Assembly (NCBI GenBank): GCA_025922755.1
Contig: JAICHE010000058.1
Location: 1 to 6,995 of the forward strand
Reading direction: 5' to 3'
DNA: 6,995 nucleotides
Source of the DNA: Nitrososphaeraceae archaeon
Lineage (GTDB): Archaea > Thermoproteota > Nitrososphaeria > Nitrososphaerales > Nitrosopumilaceae
Positions 6,253-6,995 of the stretch are shown piece after piece (the first letter of the stretch is position 1; each line of letters begins with the position of its first letter). The notes beneath the pieces are model-generated. The model made no database searches. It was not told where the DNA came from and saw only the letters and a program-made list of their open reading frames with translations. Both the position numbers and the translations under genes were made by a program.

Positions 6253-6268
6253 TAGATTTTAAGTTAAA

Positions 6269-6302
6269 GGCACCCCGCAGGACGGGATTAATTTTCTTAT
6301 AA
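6269..6302 (+). promoter_or_regulatory. Promoter of winged-helix gene: GC element + TATA box, shared divergent region
   Basis: On the plus strand GGCACCCCGCA (6269-6279) is followed by 17 bases and then TTATAA (6297-6302), and the ATG starts at 6324, 27 bases from the box. TTATAA is its own reverse complement, so it could also serve the divergent kinase gene, read as TTATAAGA on the minus strand. In that case kinase transcription would start near 6276, inside the GC element. CCCG (6274-6277) and CGGG (6283-6286) can also pair as a short hairpin. Confidence 0.6.
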
Positions 6303-6323
6303 CAAATTTTTTATTTTTTATTT

Positions 6324-6611
6324 ATGTCAAAAACCCAATACCGATCAGAAATGGCAATAATGCATGACATTCTGTCATATACTGCTAATGAAGGCTCATC
6401 TGGTGTGAAAATTTCAAGACTTTCCCGCAAAGCAAACCTTTCCCACTATGCATTAATCGATAAATGTCAAAATCTAATTGACGCTGGATTAGTAGAAATG
6501 ATTCATGATGAGAGAAATAGAATTTATGTTCTTACTGAAAAAGGAATAAAATTTTACGGAGAATTAGGCCGATTTCTCAATCTTGTTCAGTCCTTTAATC
6601 TTCGATGTTAG
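6324..6611 (+). CDS. Winged helix-turn-helix regulator, ArnR1-like
   Basis: A 95-aa single-domain protein. Helix 1 is MAIMHDILSYTANE, followed by GVKISRLSRKANLSHYALIDKCQNLIDAGLVEM, which contains the helix-turn-helix with recognition helix around SHYALIDKCQNLI. The wing is HDERNRIYVLTEKGIKFYGELGRF. The pattern "..L...GLVE......Y.LTEKG..F" is that of the small winged-helix family (HTH_45, ArnR1-like) that is abundant in ammonia-oxidising archaea, probably as transcription regulators. No ligand-binding or membrane part follows. It is transcribed divergently from the kinase gene, 71 bases apart, and shares its promoter region, so it could regulate that gene, itself or both. The ATG at 6324 is at leaderless distance from a TATA box. 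Target genes cannot be read from the sequence. Confidence 0.85.
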   Translation: MSKTQYRSEMAIMHDILSYTANEGSSGVKISRLSRKANLSHYALIDKCQNLIDAGLVEMIHDERNRIYVLTEKGIKFYGELGRFLNLVQSFNLRC

Positions 6612-6619
6612 TTATAGAC

Positions 6620-6643
6620 AATAAGGGCTTGAGCTTATTTTTT
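6620..6643 (+). terminator. Hairpin with T tract after winged-helix gene
   Basis: AATAAG (6620-6625) pairs with CTTATT (6634-6639) across an eight-base loop, and a run of six T's follows (6638-6643, partly within the stem). It lies nine bases after the stop at 6609-6611. The stem is short and AT-rich, so the T tract is probably the main signal. Confidence 0.5.
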
Positions 6644-6665
6644 GCAAGATTGAGCTATTAATTTT

Positions 6666-6764
6666 TCAAAAAACAGATTCACACAAGGGGCAAACTCGAT
6701 TTTCTCTTACCTTTATCAATGGAACAATGAACTCTTCATTGGAACATTTGAAAACCTTGTTCAC
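6666..6764 (-). CDS. Possible 32-aa Cys-containing protein or gene remnant
   Basis: From GTG at 6764 the minus strand encodes 32 residues ending in TGA at 6668-6666. The chain contains VFKCSNEEF and, near the end, RVCPLCESVF. A lone Cys followed later by CPLC recalls half of a zinc finger or rubredoxin-like knuckle. The frame stays open for nine more codons upstream, to a TAA at about 6793-6791, but has no ATG. A TATA-like TAAATAT (6791-6785) lies 27 bases before the GTG, so a leaderless gene is possible. The large inverted repeat begins only five bases beyond that box. The ORF may therefore be an intact tiny gene, or the remains of a longer one cut by the repeat, or chance. No family is recognised. 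Confidence 0.35.
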   Translation of the reverse strand: MNKVFKCSNEEFIVPLIKVRENRVCPLCESVF

Positions 6765-6795
6765 ATCAAAAAGTTGAATGTATGATATTTAGTTG

Positions 6796-6995
6796 ATTGT
6801 ATTTTTTTTGTTTTCATACAAGTATTGATCTACGATCAAAAATATTTTTTGTTTGATACATTTTTAGATTAGCTGAATGACTAATCAAAAAACTGTAAAA
6901 AAATCTTATCATATAACAAATATGAAATATTGTACCAAACAAAAAATACTTTTGATCGTAGAGTGATACTTATATGAAAACAAAAAAAATACAAT
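6796..6995. repeat. 200-bp inverted repeat with 65-bp arms, MITE-like
   Basis: The left arm (6796-6860) and the reverse complement of the right arm (6995-6931) align without gaps, with six mismatches in 65 positions. Both begin ATTGTATTTTTTTTG. The 70-base centre (6861-6930) carries no ORF of note. It contains a small hairpin, GATTAG (6867-6872) with CTAATC (6881-6886). Three of the six mismatches cluster at 6826-6828. There they break an inverted repeat in the left arm, TTGATC-TAC-GATCAA (6825-6839). The right arm ends exactly at the last base of the window, so the arms may extend further and no flanking target duplication can be tested. Size and form fit a miniature inverted-repeat element; a long transcript hairpin or cruciform is the alternative. 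Confidence 0.75.

Noticed and set aside
6424..6429. CCCGCA inside the winged-helix gene as another GC element
   Set aside because: It is within coding sequence, matches only the core, and has no TATA box 17 bases downstream.
6796..6995. CRISPR array at the right end
   Set aside because: There are only two copies, in inverted orientation, with no regular direct repeats or spacers.

Overview
The window reads as chromosomal DNA of an ammonia-oxidising archaeon of the Nitrosopumilus type (Nitrososphaerota, formerly Thaumarchaeota). The evidence is strong A+T richness, archaeal TATA boxes about 26 bases ahead of start codons (leaderless mRNAs), oligo-T stretches after genes, and protein types common in that phylum. 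These include an exported protein with the motif IPDWLKNN...GQIS, an ArnR1-like winged-helix protein, a small roadblock-like protein and a short zinc-ribbon protein. The assignment is inferred from content; there is no rRNA or other marker gene.

Layout. 1-107: the last 34 codons of a mitochondrial-type aconitase (+). 159-371: a 70-aa zinc-ribbon protein (-). 427-1098: an exported, C-terminally anchored Ig-like protein (-). 1212-1607: a roadblock-like protein (-). A 33-codon ORF at 1595-1696 (-), not obvious from length alone, overlaps its start. 1924-2901: an exported coiled-coil protein (-). 3090-3950: a basic 286-aa protein with a likely winged helix (+), converging with 3945-4316, a CheY-like receiver (-). 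4324-6252: a membrane sensor histidine kinase with a Cache-like sensor (-). 6324-6611: a winged-helix regulator (+), divergent from the kinase. 6666-6764: a possible 32-aa Cys-containing ORF (-). 6796-6995: a large inverted repeat running to the window edge.

How the genes may work together. Kinase and receiver form one transcription unit and are probably cognate. The receiver has no output domain, so the signal must pass to a partner; the divergent winged-helix protein is a positional candidate only. The two exported proteins and the roadblock-like protein add to a surface and signalling flavour, but nothing ties them to the kinase directly.

The most interesting signal is in the promoters. 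Four of them (zinc-ribbon gene, Ig-like gene, 33-codon ORF, winged-helix gene) carry a GC-rich element close to GGYACCCCGCA exactly 17 bases upstream of the TATA box, which itself starts 26-27 bases before the ATG. This points to a shared factor-binding site or an extended core promoter. The second notable object is the 200-bp inverted repeat with 65-bp arms at the right end, possibly a MITE-like element.
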